From the NCBI GenBank assembly GCA_033980235.1, contig CM067067.1, positions 1,054,001 to 1,118,000 on the forward strand: 64,000 nucleotides of DNA, given 5' to 3'. The translations under genes were made by a program, and so were the position numbers. The DNA comes from Diadema setosum (Eukaryota > Echinodermata > Echinoidea > Diadematoida > Diadematidae). Positions 12,273-23,349 of the stretch are shown here, piece by piece; within the stretch, counting starts at the first letter, position 1, and every line of letters starts with the position of its first letter. The notes under the pieces are model-generated. The model was not told the origin of the DNA. It saw only the letters and a list, made by a program, of their open reading frames with translations, and did no database searches.

Positions 12273-14763
12273 GTGAGCTTTAGATGTTGTGATTTTATGA
12301 ATGAAAATTGTGTTTTTGTTTGTTTTGTTTCCTATCACTCCTCATGAAAAATAGTTATAAATATTATCAATGATCAGATGGATTTCTTGCCTGAACCCTC
12401 AAATAATATCATGACAGTGACTGTGAAGTGTTTGTAGATGGTCATGTGACCTACACCTTCATCTTCTTTTTAAGGTTGATGTGTGTGCACACCAAATTTT
12501 GTGTTTCTTTTTGCAGTGAAGTTCAGTTTCCCGTGATCTTCATAAATCTAATAACGATATATTCTTGTTATTCAAAAAATATGATTTGTATAAAGCCTTG
12601 TCAGTGAGAATGTTAATGAAGTCAAACAGTAACCAACCTGTGGGATGTGTTGGTTTCATGTGATGTTATCATGTGGCAATATTCTGCTTAGTCTTTAGAA
12701 ATAAATCAGTGTTGGTTAATAGGAAGTATGTTATGTCAGCTTCCAAAGTCTATGAAATGACACAAATGTGAAGTTAATTTGTTGTCTCCTCATTGTATTT
12801 TGACGGACTCCAACAGGGCACTTTGTGATCTCGGTGTGCACCCGCAATCATGTCAACCATTATCTGATAGAGACGATAGAGTCCATGTTCTATGTCAGAA
12901 GAGATCGCAGCGAGGACCGCGGTCGTGACATCCAGGCCTGTGATCTTAGGAATCTCATTCAGTGTTACCGAACAACTCCTCTTGATGAGTCAGGTAAGTC
13001 TGAAGCTTTCAGTTTACCAGCATAATGTCCTGTGTCAGCGATTCTTGTCATGTCAGATATAAGACAGGTGACAGATTTCATGCATTAGACTGGTTTGTTT
13101 TTAGCTAGATAGTTTCTAAAAAATGTATTTCCAATCAGTGGAAATAGCATTGAAGAGGGATGATAAGGCTGGGCTTGTGAAGCAAATATCAGTGACATTC
13201 TGTAAATTGATTCATGTCATTAAAGCAGCTACATTCTATGGCTTCAAGTGAAATGTCCTCTACAAAATAGATTTTATATTACTAGACTTCAAAACATGTT
13301 TTTTGTTTTTCTGCATGTCTGTCACTTTGTTAGGTTTCTACACAATTAGTCATGCTCTCACACATGGTTCTTTGTACTGTGAGTCCGAACATGTATGTTT
13401 TCAAACTGCCAATTCATGTTTTTTTTTTTAAATACTATATATGAAGTATTTTGCTTCTTTTTCCAAGATAAGAAAATATGGTGCTGCAGTGAAATTATTT
13501 GTTATTTCTAAAATTTTGTTATTCATGTTAAAATGTGTGATATCATGTACATTCATAGCAAAGGCTGATTGTTGCCTAAATATTGTATATTTTTCTTTGC
13601 TTTGCATCAGTATATTTTGCAATCTCCAGAGGATGGCAGCCCTGATCCAATGCTTGCTGTCATTTCAAGGGACCATATTCTGTAATCTGTACACAGCATG
13701 AATGATGACAGATTGAGAAGCTTGACTCTGACTTATCCTGTTCGTCAACTTTGTTCAATCAATACCTTGTTTCATTGTTGTTCATCCTCCAGGCCTGGTG
13801 CTGCGAGAACCGTTACTCCGGACAACACCCGTTACCATAACAACATCCCTGCTGCCTCTACCTCAGCCCAGAGACAATCACAACTACATCCCACTTCACG
13901 TGGAGCACAAGGAGTATGTGGCCATGCAGGACTATGCAGCGCCCGACCCAGTCATGTTGTCGTTTTGCGAGGGAGAGCTCCTGACAGTTTTACAGAAGGA
14001 CAACAAGAATTGGTGGTTTGGACACAATGACCGCAGAGAGCTAGGCTACATTCCAGCAGCCCTGCTGCGAAGTCTGAGCGAGTCACAGCCGACGGAGAAA
14101 AGTGCCTTTTTGAACGCAGGGTATGTAGGAAATGAGGAAGCGAAGAGTGAGGGTGGGGTGGACACATCATCGCTGCCCCTTACAGACTGCAATTCAAACT
14201 TTGTGTGTCAAAACGAAAACAAGGCCAGTGTGCACATGCAAAGGTTACACACCGTGCCCTGCGGCCTCACACTACGGAACTGTGGCAACGAGGACATTTA
14301 TGTTTCCAGTGAGTATATCACCAGATGCCTCGAGAATCAGGATCCGTGGCGATCGCCGGAAATGCCGAGACTTGGCGTCCTGCGATGTGTGTCTCCAAGG
14401 CAACTACAAAGACACCTGTCAGAACCCACGGCTTGGATCGACTTCTCAGTCAAGCCAGAGAGACTGATAGATGTAGAACCACAAGATTTGATGCACTTTA
14501 GTGACATTTCCCCAAAGACCTCACCAGTGCACTCTAGGGAGCAGCGCAGAAGACATCCACCGCTCAGGCAAAACAGTTCACCTGCTAGAGAAAGCCATCT
14601 GTCTTCGGCAGAATCATCACCAGTGAGGCGCAAAAAGACCAATTCAATATCAGAGTACATGAACACAAGAGACTACGATCCAATCGAAACTTATCTTAGA
14701 CTCTCGGAATGTACTACAGGGCCAACTCATCGGAATGCATCAAAATCGAGTCATGAGAAATGA
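12022..14763 (+). CDS. SH2-SH3 adaptor-like protein, 3' exons (gene span, 5' end uncertain)
   Basis: Three exons join in phase (1 then 1) to give 462 residues if the ATG at 12032 is used. An SH2 domain spans residues about 41-148: WFHGLMERK, the phosphotyrosine-binding FLVR at 71-74, then HFVISV and HYLI. An SH3 domain spans about 180-234: AMQDY in place of ALYDY, WW at 213-214, GYIPAALL at 224-231. The remaining roughly 228 residues form a low-order tail rich in Ser, Pro, Arg and Lys; it includes Y428-M-N-T, a YxN motif of the kind bound by Grb2-type SH2 domains. By family, such proteins link phosphotyrosine sites to proline-rich partners in the cytoplasm. The SH2-before-SH3 order with no kinase or second SH3 domain does not match Crk, Grb2, Nck or SLAP exactly, so I give no symbol. 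The frame also stays open upstream to an ATG at 11846, so the first exon may be longer or may have upstream partners. Confidence 0.85.
12817..12993 (+). CDS. SH2-SH3 gene, exon with SH2 C-terminal half
   Basis: The acceptor CCAACAG ends at 12816 and the donor CAG|GTAAGT has GT at 12994. Length is 177 nt, phase 1 on both sides. It reads GHFVISVCTRNHVNHYLIE...IQACDLRNLIQCY, the second half of an SH2 fold, and continues the previous exon without a gap. Confidence 0.88.
13793..14763 (+). CDS. SH2-SH3 gene, terminal exon (SH3 and tail)
   Basis: The acceptor TCATCCTCCAG ends at 13792, and the phase-1 join gives GLVLREP. The exon encodes the SH3 domain and the entire disordered tail, and stops at TGA 14761-14763. 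Tail tyrosines include the YVSSEYI region and the terminal EYMNT and DYDPIETYLRL segments. Confidence 0.88.
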
Positions 14764-15430
14764 GCACATGCCATCATATATTCTTATTATTCTTGAAATA
14801 GTGTATTCCATACTTGTCCATAGAAGAAGCATCATCAACTCTGCTGACCTGTCCAGAGGGTCATACTGACCACTCAAGGCCACCTGCCATGGTCAATTAG
14901 CTCATTTCAGCCTGACTCCTCCCTTCTGACCATCTCTACAACAAGCCATAGCAGCTGTTTCCTTCTAGCCAGGTTCCCCTTGGCAGATCTGTGACCTTCG
15001 CAACTACACTCTGCACCCCAGGTGTTAGCAAGAATAGCGGATGTTAGGTGTGCCAAACCTAGTAGACAATAAGTGTGCACACAGCTGTTGTTACATCATC
15101 CATTCATTGTTCCTCATGCCATGACTTTTCACTCTCTCTTACACACTTCCACCCAATGGCAGCTTGACATTCTCATTGGACATACTTAGCAGCATCTCAG
15201 TGAACTGAGGAAAGCTGTGAACATATTTTCTCCTTCTGGCTTGTTATTACATACTCTACCCACCATCTCTCAGTGGATGGTCTTAGCCATGACTCAATGA
15301 TTGATTCAACAGGAAAACCAGTGTTTCAGTGTGATATACTGATTTGTGACTCAATTTTGTAACATTTGAGGGATAACGACATGAAAATATATTTTGCAGC
15401 CAAGGTTTAATAGGGAGACAATAAAGGGAA
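14764..15430 (+). other. 3' UTR of SH2-SH3 gene with candidate polyA signal
   Basis: Non-coding sequence follows the TGA. The first clean AATAAA is at 15420-15425, about 660 bp after the stop, and is a reasonable polyadenylation signal. The exact cleavage site is not visible. Confidence 0.5.
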
Positions 15431-17977
15431 TACAAATTTTATGATTTCTGTGATTGACACTAGACAGAGAAGGCCAATAAATACTATCCTAATGAATGTA
15501 GGAGCTGAAAATAACCACCTCCATCCATGCCATATCTCTCCATCAACACTGCCAATCTTATTCTATCTTCAGCCAAGATATCAATATTATATTCTCTTTC
15601 TCATAGGAAACTATTGTGTGATGTAAATTTCTCCTGTGAGGTTGATGTGGGCATACTCCTTGTCTTGAGGATAACATGTCAGAGATATGGACAGCTATAT
15701 ATATTTATGATAGATCACTTATAAGTAATTCATGTATGTATCTATTCTTGAAATGCTAATCAACAGGCCCAAGTGCTTTCTAAAATATATCAATGATTGA
15801 AACAAATTTTGGACAGATCTGTTATATTGTATATTTGATCGAGTAGAACTAAATTACGAATCTTGTTATGTGGTCCACTGTGTAGCATAAAGCTCAATTC
15901 AGTTATTTTCTTGGTCTCTGTACATTTCTACCGATGGAGTGACATATTTGAAATAGGTAAAATACACACTGCCACATTAAAACACAAAGGGTATACATGT
16001 ATATGCAAAATTTGAAGACACCACATTATTGTAATCTCATGCACATGTTAAACACAACTCTCCCAAGCAAGATACAAATATTTTGTCATCATTTCTTAAT
16101 GTTCAATTTCATTTTTTTTTTCATTTATTCTCATGTTGATATTGCTGAATTATGCCCAAGTGCAGCTTTGAGAAAAACCATTGTCTACAATGGAGTGAGA
16201 TCTTTGGAGGTTGTGAGTTATACAATGCCCCTTAGGCTCCCACACTTTTTACATAGCCAATTTGTCTTTAGCTTGTGAAGACTGATATCAGCTAACAATT
16301 GTGCGTGTAACCTCTAGCCCTGTGATTTTTATTTTTATTATTTTTTTATTTTTTTTTAGGAGAGGATTTGAAATTGGTTTGCCAGATCAAACCTCTACAA
16401 GAACATCATTGTTTTTTTATTTTTGTTTATCACTCTATTCTGTATGCATCCTTACTTTGGAATTATTGTATTTTCATGTGATATCTGGAGGACTAGTGAC
16501 AGAAGAATGGATGACTTTTGTCAAAAAGGAAAATCCATTCTGCATTGTTTATTTGTAAATCTCACTGCCAACTTTCCAAATGTTAGCTGCATACATCAGG
16601 CAGATATTTAGGTCAAACTACTACATGCAAGAGACGGTGCATAGATCTCTGTGCTATTTGGAGCAAAGATATACCCAGAGTGATATCTTTCAGTTTTATG
16701 TTACCTTAGTATATCTCTTAAACTTTAAATGTAGTTATAAGATGTTATTTTGCCATTTTATTTGAAAGGTGCTATTGTAGCATAAGAATATAACAATTAC
16801 CTGAAAAACATTTTTTGATAACTTTTGTGGTAGATTGGCTGCGTTTATTCCATGCGATATATACATATGTCTCTCTTTTTTGTTGTTGTTGGCATGCTTT
16901 TGACCATTTGGTAGGCTGAACATTTATCACTGCCACAGCCTGCATAAATGCCCTCTGTGAAACTTGAAATATTACCCATGTAGATACTGACTTTTCTCTC
17001 TTACAACCTGCTAACAAAGTGCTGCAAAATGAGGCAATCTTCCGTCATGGGTTTGATCTAGCATCACACCATGTGAAGCTAGAATGAGTGAGATACATAA
17101 TGTGATGCGTCATCACAAATGCCATAGTGTCGGGAAAAAATGTTTGTTTTTTGGCAGATTTGAATTGGCCAGATGCTAAGCTTTAAATTGATATATAAAA
17201 GGCCTACTTTAGTGCAAGGAAAATATTTTTAAGAAATTAAATGAAAATTAGAAAACTGCAATGGTTACATTGTTTAAGTCGGCTTTACACGCATTTTCCT
17301 TCCTTTCATGATCTCCGACTTCATATGGGTAATGTGACGACGCACCACATATCTATATATGACATATTATGTCATTTACTTACAGTACCTTGCAATGTGC
17401 GAAGCAGTGTACATTTCCTACTGTGTTGCTAACCAGGTGTAGTCATTTAACTTAGATGTTGAAGTTACATGCACTAAGCAGTTTGACTATCAGTCAGTGG
17501 GTGCTCAGTGCATTTGGCACAAATCTTGTGCTATTCCATGTGACTGACATCGATGTATGGAATTGGAGTATCTGATTAAAAGTACTGACAAACAGTTTAA
17601 TGACAGTTTGATATGAACACTCATGTTACTTTTGCAGTCATGCTAGGCAGCAGCTGGCCTGGCTGAAGATTTTTGCTTAAAATTTATGTTCTTCTCACAG
17701 GATTTGCTACTAATAGCATTTGTAGTAAATGCTAGAAATGGTGTTCAGTGGTGCATATTTCGACTATCCACATTAAGCTGAAGAAGAAGAGTTACTTGTT
17801 TGATGGAAACACCTTATTAGTTCTACAGTCTGGTTTTAAGAATACTGCATTTAAGGCTAAATCTATTATCTTAAACATGACGTTGAAACCTGTGAAGGAA
17901 ATAATCCTATGAAAGTGTCCGTAGTTACTGATTATTTACTGACATTATTTCTGCTTTTTGACTTGAGCTTTGCCCTA
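15431..17977. other. No gene recognised
   Basis: AT-rich sequence with only small chance frames. No inverted repeats or splice-bordered exons were supported. Poly-T rich around 16327-16360. Confidence 0.45.
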
Positions 17978-18187
17978 TACTGTAAAGCCAGACATTTTAT
18001 GTGCATTTTGATTTTGTGAAGTATGCGAGAGCCAAGATTTGCAAAATTAAAATGCACACGAAAGTTCTTGTCTGTGCTACATGCATTGAATGCCAGTGGC
18101 AGTTTGCAAGAATTTCATCCCACGAAAAGAGCTGTTGGTTCCAATTCGCGGAAATTTCATGCCACAAAACTTTCTTGCTTTACAATA
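17978..18187 (+). mobile_element. Small MITE-like repeat, family D copy 1
   Basis: A segment of about 205 bp begins TACTGTAAAGCCAGACATTT and ends TTTCTTGCTTTACAATA. It shares a long internal stretch (AGAGCCAAGATTTGC, AAAGTTCTTGTCT, GCATTGAATGCCAGTGGCA) with copies at 56615-56810 (+) and 20135-20323 (-). The ends are inverted relatives of each other, with TA outside. Confidence 0.6.
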
Positions 18188-19055
18188 ACTTGTGTAACCT
18201 ATGTGGATTTTAAGCTTGAAAATGTTCATGAATTTCAAATCTTAGACTAACATTCAGTTCATCTATTATCTTAACCATTTGTAATTCATCAGGTTTGACT
18301 AGTGTTCTATACTTTGGTCTTGTACCAATTGCAATTGTACAACTCATTAACATGCACTTAATTGTTAGACTCTGGCCAAGCTTGGAAGAAAGATGACCAC
18401 TGGAATGTGACTGATACGTTTGTTGCTTTTGTGACTAAAAGGAGGGGATTGATTCCAATGAAATGTAGCCAGTTTGGAGATGATGTGTTCGAAGGTTGAT
18501 GGAAAATTTGACATATAAGATCTGCAATTTAATTTTCTCTTGCTCACTGTACGAGACATTCTCTTTTCCCCCTGCTCCTCCTCATTGTTGCAGTATTATA
18601 TTTGATTGGTGACATGAAAACTAGCTGTTTTGTCATATTAATTGTACAAAATATCTAAAATATATTATGAGATACACTAAATGTATGGTTTTATTATTTT
18701 TGTGACAAATAAAAGGCATCATATCAGCCGAAATATGAAGGATGATTATAACAACTGTCTTAACGTGTTGTGTGATGATAATAGCTACTTGGAAGATTGG
18801 AATCGTGGTTGGTATGTGAGTTTATGTGGTGTTCCCATGGGAAATGTGACTCTTGTGATCGTGCATGCACCAACTGTTTGAGAGAAATGTGGAAAAATGG
18901 ATGTTACACATACAATGCTAATACTTCTTTGAAACTTGCCTTGTAATTCTAGATGTGTAGAATTTTACTGCTCTGCATCAATCTGATCTTTTAGGTTGCT
19001 TGTTGCTTGAAAACTGCTACGAAGGTTATATGTGTATTCCTCCTAAACATTAAAA
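18188..19055. other. No gene recognised
   Basis: About 870 bp between two repeats. No supported exon or repeat seen. Confidence 0.4.
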
Positions 19056-19059
19056 TTAA

Positions 19060-19300
19060 AGGGATTGTACAGTTTTGGTTGAGACCTAATTTCAGGTTTC
19101 TAACATTTCTTGTTGAAATAATGAGAAACCTCTTATGAAATATGAAAAAGCATGTAATTTTATGAGGAATTCAACATTTATTTAATGAAAATTGGTTTTT
19201 GAAAAGGCTGACATATCCACAAAAAAGACCCACACTTTATTACGATGGCTTTGTTTTACTTTGTTTTTGTATGTTTCAGTCATTCCAAACCCGATTCTCA
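19060..19300 (+). mobile_element. TTAA foldback MITE, family C, degraded copy
   Basis: TTAA at 19056-19059 precedes AGGGATTGTACAGTTTTGG. The sequence then follows the right arm of the complete copy at 45833-46213, read on the opposite strand, for about 240 bp. It shares the CCCACACTTTATTACGAT centre and the GTATGTTTCAGTCATTCCAA segment before diverging. The far end and its TTAA are not clearly recoverable. Confidence 0.6.
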
Positions 19301-19889
19301 AACATCAATGAACTCAAACTGTATCCTTTACATACTTAATGAAGTCAGAAGAATTAATCAAAGTACCTGCTCCTTCCCATCCCTTCCCCCTCCAAAAAAA
19401 CAAACAGACAAACAAAACAGGCAAACAAACAAGCAAACCATTAGTGGCTAATTAACATGGCATTCACACATGAAACATTTTGTTTTCCCAATCAGTATGC
19501 CAAAGTATCAAGCTTCAAGTAGCAAGCAATCACAAAGTTCAGATTCTTCTTGAACGAAAACAAGCGTATCATTGTACACAGAGTGCTGGCCTTGAGTGGC
19601 ATGCCCAGCTCTGAGCAAAATACAAAATTGATTCCTAAAATCCCGCAGTGGCTCTCATTGAACAGAAAACACATATCATAAGTAAACATGTTTTTCATGT
19701 TTCAATAGGGAGCTAGACTTCTGATCAAGGCCAACTGTAGAGTGAAGTCAAGACTTGCTTTGACCAACCAACACCTGGAATACAGATTTCTTGACTACAA
19801 AATACATATCATCCTCTTTTGCAAGATATAGACATTTGATATTCATTCAAGTACCAATACGAGTTTGACCTAGAAAGGTATGAATGCAG

Positions 19890-19930
19890 GTGTGTGTGTG
19901 TGTGTGTTTGTGTGTGTGTGGTGTGTGTGT
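19890..19930. repeat. (TG)n microsatellite
   Basis: Interrupted TG dinucleotide tract followed by imperfect TG/TC-rich sequence to about 19970. Confidence 0.9.
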
Positions 19931-20134
19931 ACACCTGTGTATGTCTGTGTCTGTATCTGTGTGGTTGTGCCCAGAAGGTACTGGCCTTGAGTACACCATA
20001 TATAATTTTTGGCTTTTTATTCTCAAAAAGCCCTTTACAGCCTAAAAGACTAATCAAATGGGGGACCCGGATTTTCTCACTTTTTCATTAGTCTGTTTAT
20101 TGGAAACTTGCAGTAGAGACCATTTTACTCTAAA

Positions 20135-20323
20135 TTTGTGGCGTGAAATTTCAAAAATTGGAACCGACAACCTTTTCCGCAACATGAAGTCTTTGCAAAT
20201 TGCCAGTGGAATTTAATGCATAGTGTAGACAAGAACTTTCATGCGCATTTTAATTTCGCGAATCTTGGCTTCCACAAAATTCGCCAAAAATTTCATGCAT
20301 GCAAAAATGTCAGGTTTAACAGC
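20135..20323 (-). mobile_element. Small MITE-like repeat, family D copy 2
   Basis: On the minus strand this reads through the same words as copies 1 and 3: a TGTTAAACC-type start near 20322, AAGCCAAGATTCGCG, AAAGTTCTTGTCT, TGCATTAAATTCCACTGG. The outer left end is diverged. Confidence 0.55.
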
Positions 20324-20384
20324 ATTCTTGCTATGGGGAGAGGGAAGTGTAGAGCTTCCTCTTGATTTGACAGCAAGGGGACCA

Positions 20385-20563
20385 GGGCCCTGTTGCAAGA
20401 AAGTTGCAATCAATTGCAAATAATTGCTAATTTTGAAACAACCATTCTGATTGGCTCAGGGTCTGCCCTATTAAGAAGACATGCATGCAACAATGATTTT
20501 GATTGGCCAGTGAAAATCAGTTGCAAGTTGCGTTTAAACGCAAAGTTTCTAGCAACAGGGCCC
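20385..20563. mobile_element. Short foldback element with GGGCCCTGTTGC ends
   Basis: The left end is GGGCCCTGTTGCAAGAAAGT and the right end is the near inverse, ACTTT...GCAACAGGGCCC read outward. The internal sequence is rich in TTGCAA words. About 179 bp, non-coding, typical of a MITE. A target duplication is not clear. Confidence 0.6.
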
Positions 20564-20657
20564 AGGTCATATCAACAATCATGATTGAAATTTCCTCCAA
20601 GATTAGTCCTACTCTGTATGACATTACAGAAATATTTTCAGTTTTGCCCAGTTGAAG

Positions 20658-20735
20658 ATGGGTTGTACAAAGCTTGAGGACATTGCATCAAATTCAGTGG
20701 AAGATGACTACTGGGAGGAATATACACTTGTGGAA
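20658..20735 (+). CDS. Possible isolated first coding exon (MGCTKLED...)
   Basis: ATG in a good context (GAAGATGG) opens 26 codons starting MGCTKLEDIASNS and ending EEYTLVE. An excellent donor follows at once, GAA|GTAAGT with GT at 20736, phase 0. Gly2-Cys3 is the classic start of an N-myristoylated, palmitoylated protein. The MGC..KLED start resembles raftlin-type lipid-raft proteins, but this is a weak match over a few residues. No following exon was recognised downstream, so it could be a chance frame, an alternative first exon or a decayed gene. Confidence 0.3.
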
Positions 20736-23349
20736 GTAAGTTCTATAAGAACCTGAGCCAGTACAATATTGCCACTGCACCAATCTTTCTTAAATTAATG
20801 CAAGTTCAAACACTTCCAGATCAGCTGCACTTATTTCTCTTCTATGTGTCTTTACATCATTACACTTTGAAAAGAATGAAGACATTTCCATTATCCTGTC
20901 ATCCAAACCCATGACAAGGCAAGTTTATTAAATAGACCCAATAAAGCAATCCCAGTAATATAAATTGTTCAATATACACATTCTGGACTACATTTTCTAC
21001 CGTGAATTATTGGGACATTTTGCGATATTTGTTTTGAATTTTCTCTGTTTCTGCATATTGGTAACAGAGAGCTTGTGAGAGAGGTTTGCATGGTGGCAGT
21101 GTCTCAACTCATTGTAGGTGACATGGGGGTGATTCCAGTCAGCGGTGCTGTAATCACAGAAGATTCTGCCTTGGTATACAACTGATAGCTTGCCAGCCAA
21201 CATGCAAGCCCTGACTGACACTATACTGTATGCCATATATACTTCGTTAAGTTTTCATTTTTGCAAATTTCACGAATCAGGTGCTAATCCCACATCTAAA
21301 AACAGACAAAAAATTTTAACTCTGACCAAACATGAATATGATGTGCATGCATACATTTCTCCGGTCATTACTGTACTCCACGAGCATGAACTGATCTACA
21401 GCTGTGTACCTGGAAACTTGTTGGGATTTGTGAAAAATCACTTTCTGAATATAATGGTATATGCAGAATCACGTAAAAGACTCATACAAGCAGAATTACA
21501 AAAGATCTAATCTCCCGCTAATTGAGACAAATCACAACTATGAGTTTCCATTGGGGAGGTACCTTACTTAGAGGAGTAATCAGGATCATAATTTCTGGAG
21601 GCAACAAGAGTATACAATTTATCTACAAGACAGCTATGATGGAAAAGCTAAAATCAACCTTGCACAAGTCAAAAAATTGGCTGAGTCTTCAGAAAAAATT
21701 CTGCCCCCAGATGGATCTAAACATGTGCAAATTCTATTGAGTGAGTCAAAATCTACATAAGTCAACAGATTTTCTCAGGTCCCATTGGATTCAACTTTGG
21801 AGAGGTTGACTGTATGATACAAAATTCCCATCTACTGGTAAATAAAGTCCCTTTACTGTACGTGGTATATCAAGGTAGAATGAAAGTGCGGTTGAAAAAC
21901 CTGTATACTACAATCAGTGAGACAGAGATTACATGATCGTCTATCTTAGATTGTAGAGTTTTGCAAGTGACTCATCAGTCACACACTGAATACCAACAAC
22001 TGTGAGATTTACAGGGATTTGCCGATAGTCAGTGCGTGTCTGGTGTTTAGGGAAACATTATATCCCATACATACTGGAAGATCTATTTTTCCTTATAATC
22101 TGCTTAAATCTTGCTTTATTACTTTACTTTGAACACTCTCATGATGAACATTTACAAGATAGTTTCCTTAGTTATGAATAGTACTCATGCCAGCTACATC
22201 CAGTAAGATATGAAAGGAGGTCAGAATATCATTTTTCAACATCTGTGGTATTTATGGATTCTTAAGTTTCCTACAATAACACCTCTACAAGTAAACAATA
22301 CTTTCTACCACAAAATGACATCAATCGGCTAAATAAAAGGACTCGTACCAGAAGACACAGGATGCTTTGAAAACAATGTGGAATAAAGGAAGGAAACCTT
22401 CGACAGCGATGGCAATTTTAAGTTACAAATAAGTGAAATAATGAAAAACATTTACATTAATTTCATCTTTTATAGGGAGTTTTATTCATTGAACAAATAT
22501 CACAAAATTTAATGACAATGAATATGTCATAGAGCAAATCTGTACAGCAGGCCAGTTGATATATTTTCCAAATACATATTGCGTATACCATCTACAATAT
22601 TAATGTTGAGAATATCTTACAAAGTGCAGGCACAAATTGGTCATGAAAAAGAATTCACAAACCGACAGAATCTATCAAAAAAAGCTTGGATAAATATTCA
22701 TTAAAAATTGAGATTGATATGTAAGAATAGCTGAGAGTGCCACAACGGTAGGACTGGGTGGAGCATCCTCCTCCTTTACCTTCCACCAACTCCCACAGCT
22801 TCCTCCTGCACCCTCCTCCCACAGCCTCCTCCTGCAGCCTCCTCCCACAGCCTCTGCCCTCTACGTCTCTTCTAGGGTTTCCTTTCGCGCTTTCTACATG
22901 AACTTCCTGTAAAAACTTGTTTTCATCCAAAAAACACATCAATGATGCAACCTTCACTTCAGACTATTTGAAGACAGTCACCATACAAATCAATGAGTAA
23001 ATACCTTTTTTTTCTACCCGAGGATATGTTGGGGTTTAGTTGTTGTTTTGATTTTCATCATCAGGGGCTTGGGAGGAATGTAGGTGAGCAGCAGGGACAC
23101 TCGTCAGGAAAAAGGAATCCCACAGACAAAGGAGCTCAGATTCTAGGGCTGTCTCATCAGACAATTCCTGACCACTGTTCAGAAAACCAGCACATAACAA
23201 GAGTCTTTGCTTCCTACACACTGACAATGAGACAGTGATTATGGCGTATTTAGCCAGTCCTATTATGGCCTCTCTAAGGTTCTAGGACACAGTAATCCAC
23301 CACATGGTTACCATGGCTAATTACGAAGTCAGCTTACGGGGTACCGGTA
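20736..23349. other. No further gene recognised
   Basis: About 2.6 kb. It contains a short CTCCTCCCACAGC-type tandem stretch at about 22765-22860. Open frames here (up to 106 codons) lack recognisable domains. Any second exon of the MGCTKLED frame would have to lie here or further on; I could not identify one. Confidence 0.4.
22765..22860. repeat. Short CCTCCT-rich tandem repeat
   Basis: Several imperfect copies of a unit close to CCTCCTCCCACAG / CTCCTGCAGC. It generates a spurious Gly/Arg-rich frame on the minus strand. Confidence 0.7.

Noticed and set aside
11850..12347. 165-codon frame overlapping the SH2 exon
   Set aside because: Wrong frame; the frame beginning at 11846 carries the SH2 motif and joins the next exon in phase.
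22655..22957. 100-codon Gly/Arg-rich minus-strand frame
   Set aside because: Generated by a CCTCCT-type tandem repeat.
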